Positions 34,903 through 44,370 of a DNA stretch of 58,440 nt are shown here, in pieces (the stretch's first letter is position 1; every line of letters starts with the position of its first letter). Under the pieces are notes generated by a model. The model was not told the origin of the DNA. It did no database searches and saw only the letters and a list, made by a program, of their open reading frames with translations. A program made the position numbers and the translations under genes. Origin of the DNA: Bacteroidota bacterium (GTDB taxonomy: Bacteria; Bacteroidota; Bacteroidia; Bacteroidales; Prolixibacteraceae); the NCBI GenBank assembly GCA_030698405.1, contig JAUYMU010000019.1, positions 1 to 58,440 of the forward strand, written 5' to 3'.

Positions 34903-35039
34903 AATAAATAACCAATATCCAATATTGAATAATCAATATCCAATATCGAATAAGAAATAAGAAAGTTCTGAATCTATCTGAAATCTGTCCGTCAGAGGGA
35001 ACTTGGAACCTGAAACTTGAAACTTGAAACTCAAATCCC
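34903..35039. repeat. Right flank repeat block (inverted relative to 34003-34125)
   Basis: Contains AACCAATATCCAATATTGA, a second CAATATCCAATATCGAATA, AGAAATAAGAAAG and a run GGAACTTGGAACCTGAAACT that continues with GAAACTTGAAACTC. These are reverse complements of words in the left block. The run ends 5 bp before the GntP permease ATG, so it also forms that gene's leader. Confidence 0.65.
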
Positions 35040-36392
35040 ATGAGCACAACCTACCTGATGCTGACCGTTGTTTTTGCAGTCGTATTTTTGCTTTTTCTGG
35101 TACTGAAATTAAAACTCAATGCCTTTATTGCACTTCTGATAACCAGCATGTTTGTTGGTGTGGCAACCGGAATGCCGCTCGCCGGAATTCTTGAAAGTAT
35201 TCAGAACGGGATGGGCGGAACCCTGGGTTTTGTGGCCACAGTGGTAGGTTTGGGCGCTATTTTTGGTCAAATGCTCGAAAGTTCGGGCGGCGCCGAATCA
35301 ATGGCGCGTTACCTCGTGAAAAAGTTTGGTGAAAAACGGGCGCCATTTGCTATGGTGTTAACCGGCTTTTTTATCGGTATTCCGGTTTTTCTTGATGTCG
35401 GTTTCATCATACTTGTTCCAATAGTTTATGCCCTTTCGCGCGACACCAAAAAGTCGGTTTTGTACTACGGAATTCCATTGCTGGCAGGGCTTGCCGTCAC
35501 CCATTCATTTATTCCGCCAACTCCCGGGCCGGTTGCTGTTGCCGAAATCATCAATGCTGAATTGGGTTATGTAATTCTTTGGGGGTTTATTCTGGGTTTG
35601 CCCATCGCTATTGTGGCCGGACCGGTTTTTGGCCGCTATATCAGTAAAAAAATAATTGTTTTTCCTCCTGAAAATATTGGCGTAATTCATCCTGAAACCC
35701 GAAAAGACCTGCCATCTTTTGGTTTGATTATCAGTATTATTGCCATTCCTTTGTTTCTGATTCTGCTTGCAACTGTCACCGATGTTTTGGTTAAGAAACA
35801 GATCATTTCAGCCGGTATAATTCCTGATATACTTGGCTTTATTGGGCATCCGTTTGTCGCCTTAACTTTTGCCACTATAATTTCAATTTATTTCCTCGGA
35901 ATTAAAAAAGGGTTCAACAAAAAGGAAATCCTCGACCTGACCACCAAAGCGCTTGGACCTGCCGGAATTATCATTTTAATTACCGGAGCCGGTGGTGTTC
36001 TGAAACAGATATTGGTTGACAGTGGTATTGGCAAAATGATGGCCGAATCAATTGCCGATTCATCGTTGCCGCCGGTTTTGCTTGCATGGGTGTTGGCAGC
36101 CATTGTTCGGGTTACACAAGGTTCAGCCACCGTAGCGATGATTACAGCAGCAGGAATTATGGCCCCGGTTCTGGAAGTCTTTAGTTTATCTCCAACACAC
36201 ACAGCCCTGGTTGTACTTGCCATTGCATCCGGCGCAACCCTTTTATCGCATGTTAACGATAGCGGCTTCTGGCTGGTTGGCAAATATTTTGGAATGACTG
36301 AAAAACAAACACTTCAATCTTGGACAGTTATGGAAAGCATCATCTCAGTTATGGGATTGATATTGACTTTGACGGTAAGTATGTTGCTGTAA
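35040..36392 (+). CDS. GntP family gluconate/sugar-acid permease
   Basis: 450 residues with about 12-14 hydrophobic segments. Family-typical blocks: GMGGTLGFVATVVGLGAIFG, FFIGIPVFLDVGFIILVPIV, THSFIPPTPGPVAVAEI and a C-terminal HVNDSGFWLVGKYFGMTEKQ. GntP proteins carry gluconate or related aldonate or hydroxy acids with protons across the inner membrane. It has no catabolic genes next to it. It is followed by a bidirectional terminator shared with the SusCD operon. Confidence 0.93.
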   Translation: MSTTYLMLTVVFAVVFLLFLVLKLKLNAFIALLITSMFVGVATGMPLAGILESIQNGMGGTLGFVATVVGLGAIFGQMLESSGGAESMARYLVKKFGEKRAPFAMVLTGFFIGIPVFLDVGFIILVPIVYALSRDTKKSVLYYGIPLLAGLAVTHSFIPPTPGPVAVAEIINAELGYVILWGFILGLPIAIVAGPVFGRYISKKIIVFPPENIGVIHPETRKDLPSFGLIISIIAIPLFLILLATVTDVLVKKQIISAGIIPDILGFIGHPFVALTFATIISIYFLGIKKGFNKKEILDLTTKALGPAGIIILITGAGGVLKQILVDSGIGKMMAESIADSSLPPVLLAWVLAAIVRVTQGSATVAMITAAGIMAPVLEVFSLSPTHTALVVLAIASGATLLSHVNDSGFWLVGKYFGMTEKQTLQSWTVMESIISVMGLILTLTVSMLL

Positions 36393-36395
36393 TAC

Positions 36396-36432
36396 AAAAA
36401 CGGCTGTTCCCATCGGGAGCAGCCGTTTTTTA
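36396..36432. terminator. Bidirectional terminator between GntP permease and the SusCD operon
   Basis: A 10-bp stem (AAAACGGCTG / CAGCCGTTTT) with a 13-nt loop, followed by T-runs on both strands. It can end both the plus-strand permease transcript and the minus-strand DUF1735 gene that stops at 36453. Confidence 0.85.
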
Positions 36433-36452
36433 ATTGAATGAACATCCAAAGG

Positions 36453-37433
36453 TTATTTGTAATTGTTCGGATTTTCGTCCTGCCATTCGTTGATACCATC
36501 GCGGATACGGTTGCGGAATGTAAGCGTATCGGTGGCATGGTAAGTAAAACCATTGGCGGTGTTAAGGTATTTGTACTTCAGGAAAATCTTCCGTTTTTGA
36601 AGAAGTTTTGCCCTGTTAAAAGTACAATCTCCATTCTGGGATACAGCATAGGTTGATCCGGTAGCGATACCAATGGAAATATTGACGCCATCAAGCATAA
36701 GGATCATTTCATCCTTGGCAGTAGTTTGATCCAAAAAACCGTTAGCAGCCAACGTCTTAGGACTCCTTGTATACAACTTCCACACCTTGCTTTCAACCAT
36801 TGGAATAGTGGTATAGTAAGTAAAAATGGTGTCTGTTTTTCCGGGGCGTTTAACCACAGCAGATCCGCCATGCCAATAATTGCCAAACAACATGTTCTCG
36901 TATTTCAATCCAATAACCGCGTAATCTTTAGATTTCAAAACGGTGTCGGCATCGGCGCTGGTAATCCTTATGGGAAGTGCATACGTTGCATTTAAGGTAG
37001 CCATATCAGTTAAGAATCTGGCTGAATCGGGCGTTAGCGTAATCGTACCTGAATGATCGCCTTTCTTGATTACTATTTTACTGTTATCTGACAACGAATA
37101 GTAATTGGCAGGCAATGTCTTCAGTTCGGTAACTGCGTCGACCGAATTTTTAATGTAGTTGGCAGCACCTTTCATCGATTCGAGCGTGGCAGGATTAATC
37201 AGGCTGTTGTCGATCTGAAAATTAACAGCCCGGTCCCTGTTGTTATCCCTGACCCCGCCAAGGGCAGCCCCGACCTTAATCCTCATGCCCTCGCCAACCA
37301 CAAAGGTTCTGACATCAAGCTGATAGGGCAAATAAATACCATCGTATTCGTAATCAAGGATATAATCTTCATAACAGGCGCTCATGGCTGTAATCAAAAC
37401 TATTAATGCTATTATCTTTTTCATAACTCTCAT
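36453..37433 (-). CDS. DUF1735 domain lipoprotein, last gene of the SusCD operon
   Basis: 326 residues. The signal ends in MSAC (Cys20 counted from the first ATG; an ATG three codons later is equally possible). The N-terminal DUF1735 domain carries the typical YLPYQLDVRTFVVGEGMRIK and VGAALGGVRDN, plus NYYSLSDNSKIVIKKGDHSG. DUF1735 proteins are surface glycan-binding or accessory lipoproteins encoded after SusD in Bacteroidota loci. The C-terminal ~150 residues are a lipocalin-like or unknown domain. It starts 11 bp downstream of the SusD stop. Confidence 0.85.
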   Translation of the reverse strand: MRVMKKIIALIVLITAMSACYEDYILDYEYDGIYLPYQLDVRTFVVGEGMRIKVGAALGGVRDNNRDRAVNFQIDNSLINPATLESMKGAANYIKNSVDAVTELKTLPANYYSLSDNSKIVIKKGDHSGTITLTPDSARFLTDMATLNATYALPIRITSADADTVLKSKDYAVIGLKYENMLFGNYWHGGSAVVKRPGKTDTIFTYYTTIPMVESKVWKLYTRSPKTLAANGFLDQTTAKDEMILMLDGVNISIGIATGSTYAVSQNGDCTFNRAKLLQKRKIFLKYKYLNTANGFTYHATDTLTFRNRIRDGINEWQDENPNNYK

Positions 37434-37444
37434 TTTTAAATGAT

Positions 37445-39265
37445 TTATTTCCAGCTTTCCCAGCCTTCGTTCTGAACTAAATTGCTCATTCTAAGTATTT
37501 CCTGATACGGAATTGGAAGATAGGCTGATTGATAGAGCCTCTCTTCTACTTGTTTGTTCAGGTTATACGTAAAACTGCCATCTCCATTTTTAATGATTTC
37601 AGCCCCGTGAACTGCCTTGTTAAGGTCGGTTAAATTGGTAGTCCAGCGACGAATGTCGAAGAAACGGCTTCCTTCAAAGCAGGTTTCGATTCTGTTTTCG
37701 TTTTTCACAAGGGCATCAAAAGCGGCTTCGCCTGCTGCGGCCATTTCATCGAGATAAGGATCAGTTGTGAGTCCGTTGGCTCCGTCGTAAGTTTTCCGCG
37801 CGCGGAGGTACTTAATGGCATCTTTTGCTGAAAGGCCATACTTGGCAGCATCGGTCGGACCTACCACGTGGTTGGCAGCTTCGGCAAACGTAAGAACCAT
37901 GTGTGCCCATCTGATATGGAATTTAGAGTGCGGCTGACGGTTAATCGACGCATCAGACCAGTTTAGACCCATGTGAACCATCTTCTTGATGTGGTAATTG
38001 GTACGGCTGTTTTTGGAACTTGCACCGGCAGCATCTTTTCCACCCTCAAAATTTTCGAACGTGTACATTAAAACACCGGTATTGTTTTTCTTGGCCTGTG
38101 CCCCATTGTACCAAATCACACTGTAAAAGCGGGGATCGCGGTCTTTGTATGGGTTTGCCGGATCGTATCCGCTTTTGGGATCTGTAATCGGGTAACCGTT
38201 TTTCATCGGGAAAGAGTTAACCAATTCCTGGGTTGGCCCCATTTCGCCATTACCCTGAAATCCACCAGGATAGAACATACGCTCCATTGCATCGTTGGTT
38301 GATCCATTGATCAGATAACGGGCCGACCAAATAATACCGGGGAAGTTTGGATTTAACCAGGCAACCTGATTCACCGGATTAAAGCCATTGGTTGCTTTCC
38401 CATCAATATTCAATTTGAAATCGATTACTTCCTTGGCAAATTTTGCTGCGTTGTCCCAGCGTGTCTTATCGTTCGAAGGATTAAAACGCGGGCTTGCCCA
38501 GGTTAAATAGGTCAACGCTTTGATGGCACGTGTGGTGATACCATCCATGCGACCCCAGTATTTGCCACCGGCATAAGTTCGGTCACCAGCCACCGGAACC
38601 AAAAAATCGCGGTGTGCCAAAGGCAGGTATTTGTATGCAGAGTCGCAGTCGGCAATAATCTGGGCTACACATTCATCGTAGGTATTCCTTGCAAGGTTCA
38701 CCGGCTGCGTATAATCGAGCGGTTTGGTTACAATCGGGAAACCCAACATCTGCCCGTTAATACCTTTGCCTCCGAATTTCTGAAGAAGATCCCACTGATA
38801 CCAGGCACGCAACGCGAAAGCTTCGCCCTGTAAGCGGTAGCGTATCAAACTGTCGTAACGGGCCACAATTACGTAGCGGGTGTTGAAACCTTTACGCCCG
38901 TCGAGAAACATGTTTACCAGGTTCATCTTTTTATACGCGCGATCCCAGTAGTTGAGGAATGGATCCTGTCCGGTCGTAAGAGCGCCCACGGCTAAGCGAC
39001 GGATATTGTCGGTGGTGCTTGTACGTACAGCGTTGTCGGTAGCACAGTCGAGGTAGGCGCCTTCGTTGTTGTTGTAATTGGCAGACAGTTCTGCAGAACC
39101 TGTTCCCTGACCATATGCCTGCGTAATAAGTCCCTGAGGCATGTTGGCATAATCCCAGATATCGTCGCGAGATAAGTCGCCGTTGGGATATGGTTCAAGA
39201 TAGTCTTTGCATGAACCAATCAGCACAACTAATAAAACCAGTAGTATGATTTGTATCTTATTCAT
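37445..39265 (-). CDS. SusD/RagB family surface lipoprotein (second pair)
   Basis: About 606 residues from MNKIQIILLVLLVVLIGSC. An ATG four codons upstream (39277) overlaps the SusC stop by one base and could be used instead. Lipobox Cys then DYLEPYPNGDLSRDDIW. SusD-like helices include LQGEAFALRAWYQWDLLQKF. The C-terminal signature includes FHIRWAHMVLTFAEAANHVV and ENRIETCFEGSRFFDIRRW. It pairs with the SusC encoded immediately upstream. Confidence 0.93.
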   Translation of the reverse strand: MNKIQIILLVLLVVLIGSCKDYLEPYPNGDLSRDDIWDYANMPQGLITQAYGQGTGSAELSANYNNNEGAYLDCATDNAVRTSTTDNIRRLAVGALTTGQDPFLNYWDRAYKKMNLVNMFLDGRKGFNTRYVIVARYDSLIRYRLQGEAFALRAWYQWDLLQKFGGKGINGQMLGFPIVTKPLDYTQPVNLARNTYDECVAQIIADCDSAYKYLPLAHRDFLVPVAGDRTYAGGKYWGRMDGITTRAIKALTYLTWASPRFNPSNDKTRWDNAAKFAKEVIDFKLNIDGKATNGFNPVNQVAWLNPNFPGIIWSARYLINGSTNDAMERMFYPGGFQGNGEMGPTQELVNSFPMKNGYPITDPKSGYDPANPYKDRDPRFYSVIWYNGAQAKKNNTGVLMYTFENFEGGKDAAGASSKNSRTNYHIKKMVHMGLNWSDASINRQPHSKFHIRWAHMVLTFAEAANHVVGPTDAAKYGLSAKDAIKYLRARKTYDGANGLTTDPYLDEMAAAGEAAFDALVKNENRIETCFEGSRFFDIRRWTTNLTDLNKAVHGAEIIKNGDGSFTYNLNKQVEERLYQSAYLPIPYQEILRMSNLVQNEGWESWK

Positions 39266-39276
39266 AACTGTTATCA

Positions 39277-42200
39277 TTAAAAGGTTAATTTAAGACCACC
39301 CGAAAAGGTTCTGAACAACGGGTAGGTTCCTCTGTCATTGTCGCCAAAAGCAACAGTTCCTAAACCCGAATCTTTCGATTCAGGATCGATATCTTTCACT
39401 TTCGAAATGGTTAAAAGATTGGCTCCGCGCGCATAAATACGCACTTGCCTTACTCCTGACCAAGCCAGTTTTTTTACCGGGACATTCCAGGCCAGTTCCA
39501 CATTCTGAATTTTGAAGAAACCACCTTTGATCAACCAGAAATCAGAGGTAACAAAGTTGTTGTTTACCTGATAATAGGTTAGACGAGGGTATGCACCTCC
39601 AATGTTGTCGCGTACAAAAACCGAGTAGTTGTTGTCGCCCCATCCGTTGCGGTAGTATTTGTTGTTGAGCAAAATATCGTACATCGCATAACCTGTTCCG
39701 ATAACAGTCAGGTCAACATTTTTGAAGCTAAATTTAGCGTTCAGTCCATAAACCAGCCGGGGAGTTGAATTTCCAATCTGACTTTGGTCGTTATCGTCAA
39801 CAACGCCGTCACCATTCATGTCCTTGTATTTCAGGTCGTCTTTGCCTAAAACGGCGTCAAATAACTGCGGTACAGCCAATGCCTCATCATCTGAAGCAAA
39901 CCGGCCAAGGTAAGTTTGACCGAAGATTGCATCAGCGGGTTTTCCCTGACGGAACTGGTATTCGTTCCGGTATTCAGGTTCGCTAAAACTTACGTACTCC
40001 GTATTCTGAATGGTGGCATTACCTCCGAACGAATATTTAAAATCGCCTTTTTGATCTGTATATTGAAGGGCAGCTTCCACGCCAAAATAACGTAATTTAT
40101 CGGCATTAAACACGGGCAGCCAACTCGAAATACCCACCACATAAGGTAGATTTCTTGGAGAAGAAATTATTCCATCGCGCAGGTTATCGTAGTAATTAAC
40201 TTCCATGTACAGTTTACGTTTGGCCATCAAAGCATCGAACCCAACGTTAAATTCCCGACGTTTCTCCCAGGTCAGCAGTGGATTTCCGGTACGGCTTTGC
40301 ACAACACGTGGAACTGAAGCATCGGTTGCGGAACCAAACCACTGGCTCGAAGTCCATGCTCCGAATGCTGTTCCATCGGTGGAGTTGGCCCACCGGTCGC
40401 GGTAACCAAATGGTCCGCGGAAGCTTTCGAAAGCCAATACACCCGTTTCGGCGCGTAGTTTCAGATAGTCGATAAATTTACTGTCCTTCAGAAAACCTTC
40501 ATCCGAAATTATCCAGCTTACGCCAACCGAAGGCGACCACTGATAACGTTCATCTTCGCTCATGCTGCTGCTTCCGGCATAATTAACAACCCCGTGAATG
40601 TTGTATTTGTCATCGAACGAATACAGGGCAGTAAAAGTACCGTTTTGCTGGCGCTGTGGTTCTTCAATTCCGTTTCTGGAAATTTTTGAAAGGTAATACG
40701 TGGCCGAAGCTTCAATACTATTCTTTCCGAAGATCCGGGTATAATTCAGGTTTTCGTATACCGCGAAACGCAAATAATAGAAATCGTGTAGTTTAGCCTC
40801 ATCTGATTGGTCAACCTGAACGTGGCTGGAATGTTTGGTCAATTTGTACCCATCGGCGGCAGTTGGGTCGGGAGATACGGTATAAGCATCGTAATCTTCA
40901 GCCTTGCCCGAACGTATCAGGTTAAACGCATTAAAACCAATATAAGAACGGGACTTTAAACCCTTCAAAATACCCGACATGTCGTAATCCAAAGCCACAT
41001 TGAAAGCACCTTTGCGACTGGTCTCCGTATAGTAACCGTTTTTCATCATGTTTCCAATCGGGTTTTCCTGATAGGTCTGACTAACAGCATACCATGGGTA
41101 TTTTAGGTCGGGGCTGTTATTGGCATAAACCGGGAATGCAATCGGAGGCAGATTACTTATTGTGTTGATTACAGTACCAAACTCAACAATATCCAAAGCC
41201 GGGTTATCGGTTCCTTCTGAAGTAAATTGGGGATCGTAACCAAAGTTGGGCGAACGACGGAAACTTAAACCGCCAAAAAAGTCGAATTGTACATTGATGA
41301 AATCGTTGACTTTCATGTCGATATTCGAACGGGTATTGAGGCGATTGTAATCGGCCTTAGGGCCAATTTTATAGATATCGCCATCTCCGGCATAACCAAC
41401 ATAAGCAAAATAACGAACGTTCTCGGTTCCACCGGTTGAAGATACATTTGCCCTGCGGAAAGCCATTGAGTTTTTAAGCATCATGTCCCTGTAATTAACG
41501 CTTGGGTGCAACATGTCGTACGGATCATTTTTGGCATAGGCAGCAATATCTTCGTCAGAATAAAGCGGAGCCAAACCGCTGTTGGTGCGGGCCAGGTTGT
41601 TTAACCGGGCATAATCTGCACCGTCAACATAACCTGGGAAACGGTCGACCATACTTACACCGTTTTCAACATTAACATTCAGGATACGTTCGTTGGTGCG
41701 TCCGCGTTTGGTCTTGATGAACACAATCCCATCGGCGCCAGCGGGTCCGAACATCGATTTGCCGACGATGTCTTTTACTACCGTGATCGATTCAATTTCA
41801 CCCGGATCCAAAGGCATTTCAGTAATGTCAGTCGGAACTTCATCGATGATGTAAACCATATCGCGTCCGCGCGACGAAACAGATATCTTGTCAGAAAACC
41901 TGAAAACGTTTAATGATTCTTCGGCAGTTAAACCCGGCGCACCGTGATTTTCCTTTACATTCAATCCATTGGCCAAACCAGTCAATGCATTTCGTATGTC
42001 AGTCGATGGGTATTTATCAAGGATATTCCCGTTTATTACATTATAGCCCCCGGTTAGGTGCCTCTTTTTAATGGTAATAAAAGGTAGCGGCACATTGTCT
42101 GCCGCGCTCATAAACGGTTTGGCCTGAACCAGAACTATTGGCTTGCTTGCTTCGAGGTCGGCAACCAAAATAACACTCTTTTCATAGCCAAAAGCCGAAA

Positions 42201-42459
42201 CTGTAACGAAATCGTTTGGCACGGCCTGAAAAGAATACTCGCCTTTGGAATCGGTAATGGCATGTATCAAACCTTCGCCAACAACAACCGAAGCACCCGA
42301 GATCGCATTTCCTTTTTCATCGGTAACTTTCAGTGTTGAATTTGTCATCTTAATCTTTACCTCTTTATCCTGAGCCATTGTTTTTCCAACGATGAACAAA
42401 CAAAGCAACAGTAAACCGGCAAATCTGATGTTCTTATAGTTTAGATCAAATATTCTCAT
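39277..42459 (-). CDS. SusC/RagA TonB-linked outer membrane protein (second pair)
   Basis: 1060 residues with a signal peptide ending GKTMAQ (about 30), a carboxypeptidase-regulatory-like domain (about 35-110, KVTDEKGNAISGASVVVGEG) and a plug domain. The usual VVVGYG string is absent; in its place is VPLPFITIKKRHLTGGYNVI, the form seen in the SusC subgroup partnered with DUF1735 proteins. The plug motif ESITVVKDIVGKSMFGPAGA and the barrel ending in GLKLTF follow. It lies between two SusD genes in a five-gene minus-strand operon. Confidence 0.94.
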   Translation of the reverse strand: MRIFDLNYKNIRFAGLLLLCLFIVGKTMAQDKEVKIKMTNSTLKVTDEKGNAISGASVVVGEGLIHAITDSKGEYSFQAVPNDFVTVSAFGYEKSVILVADLEASKPIVLVQAKPFMSAADNVPLPFITIKKRHLTGGYNVINGNILDKYPSTDIRNALTGLANGLNVKENHGAPGLTAEESLNVFRFSDKISVSSRGRDMVYIIDEVPTDITEMPLDPGEIESITVVKDIVGKSMFGPAGADGIVFIKTKRGRTNERILNVNVENGVSMVDRFPGYVDGADYARLNNLARTNSGLAPLYSDEDIAAYAKNDPYDMLHPSVNYRDMMLKNSMAFRRANVSSTGGTENVRYFAYVGYAGDGDIYKIGPKADYNRLNTRSNIDMKVNDFINVQFDFFGGLSFRRSPNFGYDPQFTSEGTDNPALDIVEFGTVINTISNLPPIAFPVYANNSPDLKYPWYAVSQTYQENPIGNMMKNGYYTETSRKGAFNVALDYDMSGILKGLKSRSYIGFNAFNLIRSGKAEDYDAYTVSPDPTAADGYKLTKHSSHVQVDQSDEAKLHDFYYLRFAVYENLNYTRIFGKNSIEASATYYLSKISRNGIEEPQRQQNGTFTALYSFDDKYNIHGVVNYAGSSSMSEDERYQWSPSVGVSWIISDEGFLKDSKFIDYLKLRAETGVLAFESFRGPFGYRDRWANSTDGTAFGAWTSSQWFGSATDASVPRVVQSRTGNPLLTWEKRREFNVGFDALMAKRKLYMEVNYYDNLRDGIISSPRNLPYVVGISSWLPVFNADKLRYFGVEAALQYTDQKGDFKYSFGGNATIQNTEYVSFSEPEYRNEYQFRQGKPADAIFGQTYLGRFASDDEALAVPQLFDAVLGKDDLKYKDMNGDGVVDDNDQSQIGNSTPRLVYGLNAKFSFKNVDLTVIGTGYAMYDILLNNKYYRNGWGDNNYSVFVRDNIGGAYPRLTYYQVNNNFVTSDFWLIKGGFFKIQNVELAWNVPVKKLAWSGVRQVRIYARGANLLTISKVKDIDPESKDSGLGTVAFGDNDRGTYPLFRTFSGGLKLTF

Positions 42460-42484
42460 AATCCTATTTTTATAAGGTTTAGTG

Positions 42485-44353
42485 TTACCAAACTATGTTG
42501 GGAACAAAATTTTTCATCTTGAAATTATCATCCGTATTGAAGGGGAGATAATACATGGCATCATGCCAGCGAGTCTGTCTTAATCCTTCCAAAGCAACAC
42601 GAGTGTATTTAAATCCGGTTGGATAAGTAGCGTTTACTGCCACCTTTTCAATGTCCATTCCCATAATCGGCCCTGCATAAGCTTTTGGGGCATCTTTCCA
42701 GCGACGAATGTCGTGATAATAATGTCCTTCGTATGCCAGCTCAACATTTCGCTCGTTTTTAATCCTTTCCCTGAAAAGCTCCTTGCTTGATGTGAACTGA
42801 GGCAATACATCTGCGGCACCAATCCGGTTGCGAATTTTGTTGATGGCCTGAACCGCAGTCATATCTGCTCCGGGAGCCGGGGTATTTGGCCCGTAAGCTT
42901 CGTTGGCAGCTTCTGCATAATTCAGGTACAATTCGCCCAAACGCATCAACGGATCGGTATAATGGAACGACTGTTGGTACTTGATACTGTTTTCTGCCCA
43001 TATTTTCTTGATATAGTATCCGGTTGAAGTATAACGGGTTGGATTAATAAAAGCCTGATCCAACAATTCGCTGTACACCGCTTTCCCGTCCTTAATTTCG
43101 TAATAAATCTGGGCTTTTCCACCAGTCCAGGTTCCGGCCAGCGCACCTTGATTATGAACAATGTCGATGTAAAAACGGGGGTCACGATCCTTGTAAGGAT
43201 TCTGATCACTGTAATGACCGGCAGCAATGGCTGCAGCGCGCTCTTCTGGAGTATTTAGCGGTTCGCCCCATTTGGTTTCAAACTTGTCAACAAAATTCTG
43301 TGTTGGACACAATCCGGAATTAGTGTTTGATGAAGTTCCGTTGAAAATAGACGAAACCATTCCTTGAAAAAATCCATTGTTCCAACTTAAGTTACCGGCG
43401 TTCCATGCGTACAGTTGTTCGTTGGTATAGGGAACACCCACATAGTTCTTTTTATAATCGGCTGCTGGCAGCAAATCGTACTGGTATTGCAATGCAATTT
43501 TAATGGCTTCCCAGTTCGCTTTGGCGGCATCTTCCCAGGCTGTTTGTCCTTTGTCGTTGTTTAACGGACTGGCTGCATACAACAAGGCACGGCCTTTATA
43601 GGCTTTGGCGGCAACACCGGTTGGGCGGGCTTGTTCGGCATCGGCAAGGTGGCCAACTTGTCCGGGTCCCGGGTCGCGGCGCATTTTTTTGCACTTTTCA
43701 AAATAAACAGCCGATGAATCCATGTCCAAAGCCACCCTTTTAAGTGTTTCGTATTTCGAAAGTCTTGGAATATCCCATTGGTCTGTTGGTCCAATCACTT
43801 TGGTCAGATAGGGCATCGGCCCCCAAAGGCGCATCAGTTCAAAATGTGCCAGTGCCCTTACAAAATGTGCCTGAGCGAGAAAATCGTCCTTTACTTCCTG
43901 TGTGGCATCCTGTAATTTATCAATATTTTTGATAACCATGTTACATTTACGGATAACCAAGAACATCGATTCCAGAATCGGACGGCGGTTACCATCGTAG
44001 GTAAACTTGTTGATGAAGGCAGAAACCTGCCCGCTTCTAAAAGTATGTCCTTCCATATAACGGCATGGATCGGCTGCATCGGTCAACCCGTCCCAGGTGT
44101 ATTTCTGGTCCCATGATCCAAAATACAGCGAATATGCCAGCTTAATATTGTAATCTCTCCATCCGCTGGTACCGTAGTATTTCTGTCCTTCATAAACTCC
44201 ATAGAAAAAACTCCTGAAGTTTTGATAGTTGGAGAATACCTCTTCCTCGTTCACCCCGGCTTCATAGGAAACATCGAGATAGTCTTCAAGACAGGAAGGT
44301 GTTATAACCATGAACACCGCTGTCAGTAAAAATAAAATGATATATTTTTTCAT
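42485..44353 (-). CDS. SusD/RagB family surface lipoprotein (first pair)
   Basis: 622 residues from MKKYIILFLLTAVFMVITPS with the lipobox Cys following (TPSC); an ATG three codons upstream is possible. Typical parts: AQAHFVRALAHFELMRLWGP, LMRLGELYLNYAEAANEAYG and RIKNERNVELAYEGHYYHDI. It is translated 17-18 bp after the first SusC and is the binding lid of that transporter. Confidence 0.93.
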   Translation of the reverse strand: MKKYIILFLLTAVFMVITPSCLEDYLDVSYEAGVNEEEVFSNYQNFRSFFYGVYEGQKYYGTSGWRDYNIKLAYSLYFGSWDQKYTWDGLTDAADPCRYMEGHTFRSGQVSAFINKFTYDGNRRPILESMFLVIRKCNMVIKNIDKLQDATQEVKDDFLAQAHFVRALAHFELMRLWGPMPYLTKVIGPTDQWDIPRLSKYETLKRVALDMDSSAVYFEKCKKMRRDPGPGQVGHLADAEQARPTGVAAKAYKGRALLYAASPLNNDKGQTAWEDAAKANWEAIKIALQYQYDLLPAADYKKNYVGVPYTNEQLYAWNAGNLSWNNGFFQGMVSSIFNGTSSNTNSGLCPTQNFVDKFETKWGEPLNTPEERAAAIAAGHYSDQNPYKDRDPRFYIDIVHNQGALAGTWTGGKAQIYYEIKDGKAVYSELLDQAFINPTRYTSTGYYIKKIWAENSIKYQQSFHYTDPLMRLGELYLNYAEAANEAYGPNTPAPGADMTAVQAINKIRNRIGAADVLPQFTSSKELFRERIKNERNVELAYEGHYYHDIRRWKDAPKAYAGPIMGMDIEKVAVNATYPTGFKYTRVALEGLRQTRWHDAMYYLPFNTDDNFKMKNFVPNIVW

Positions 44354-44370
44354 AGTAGTCAATTTTACGG

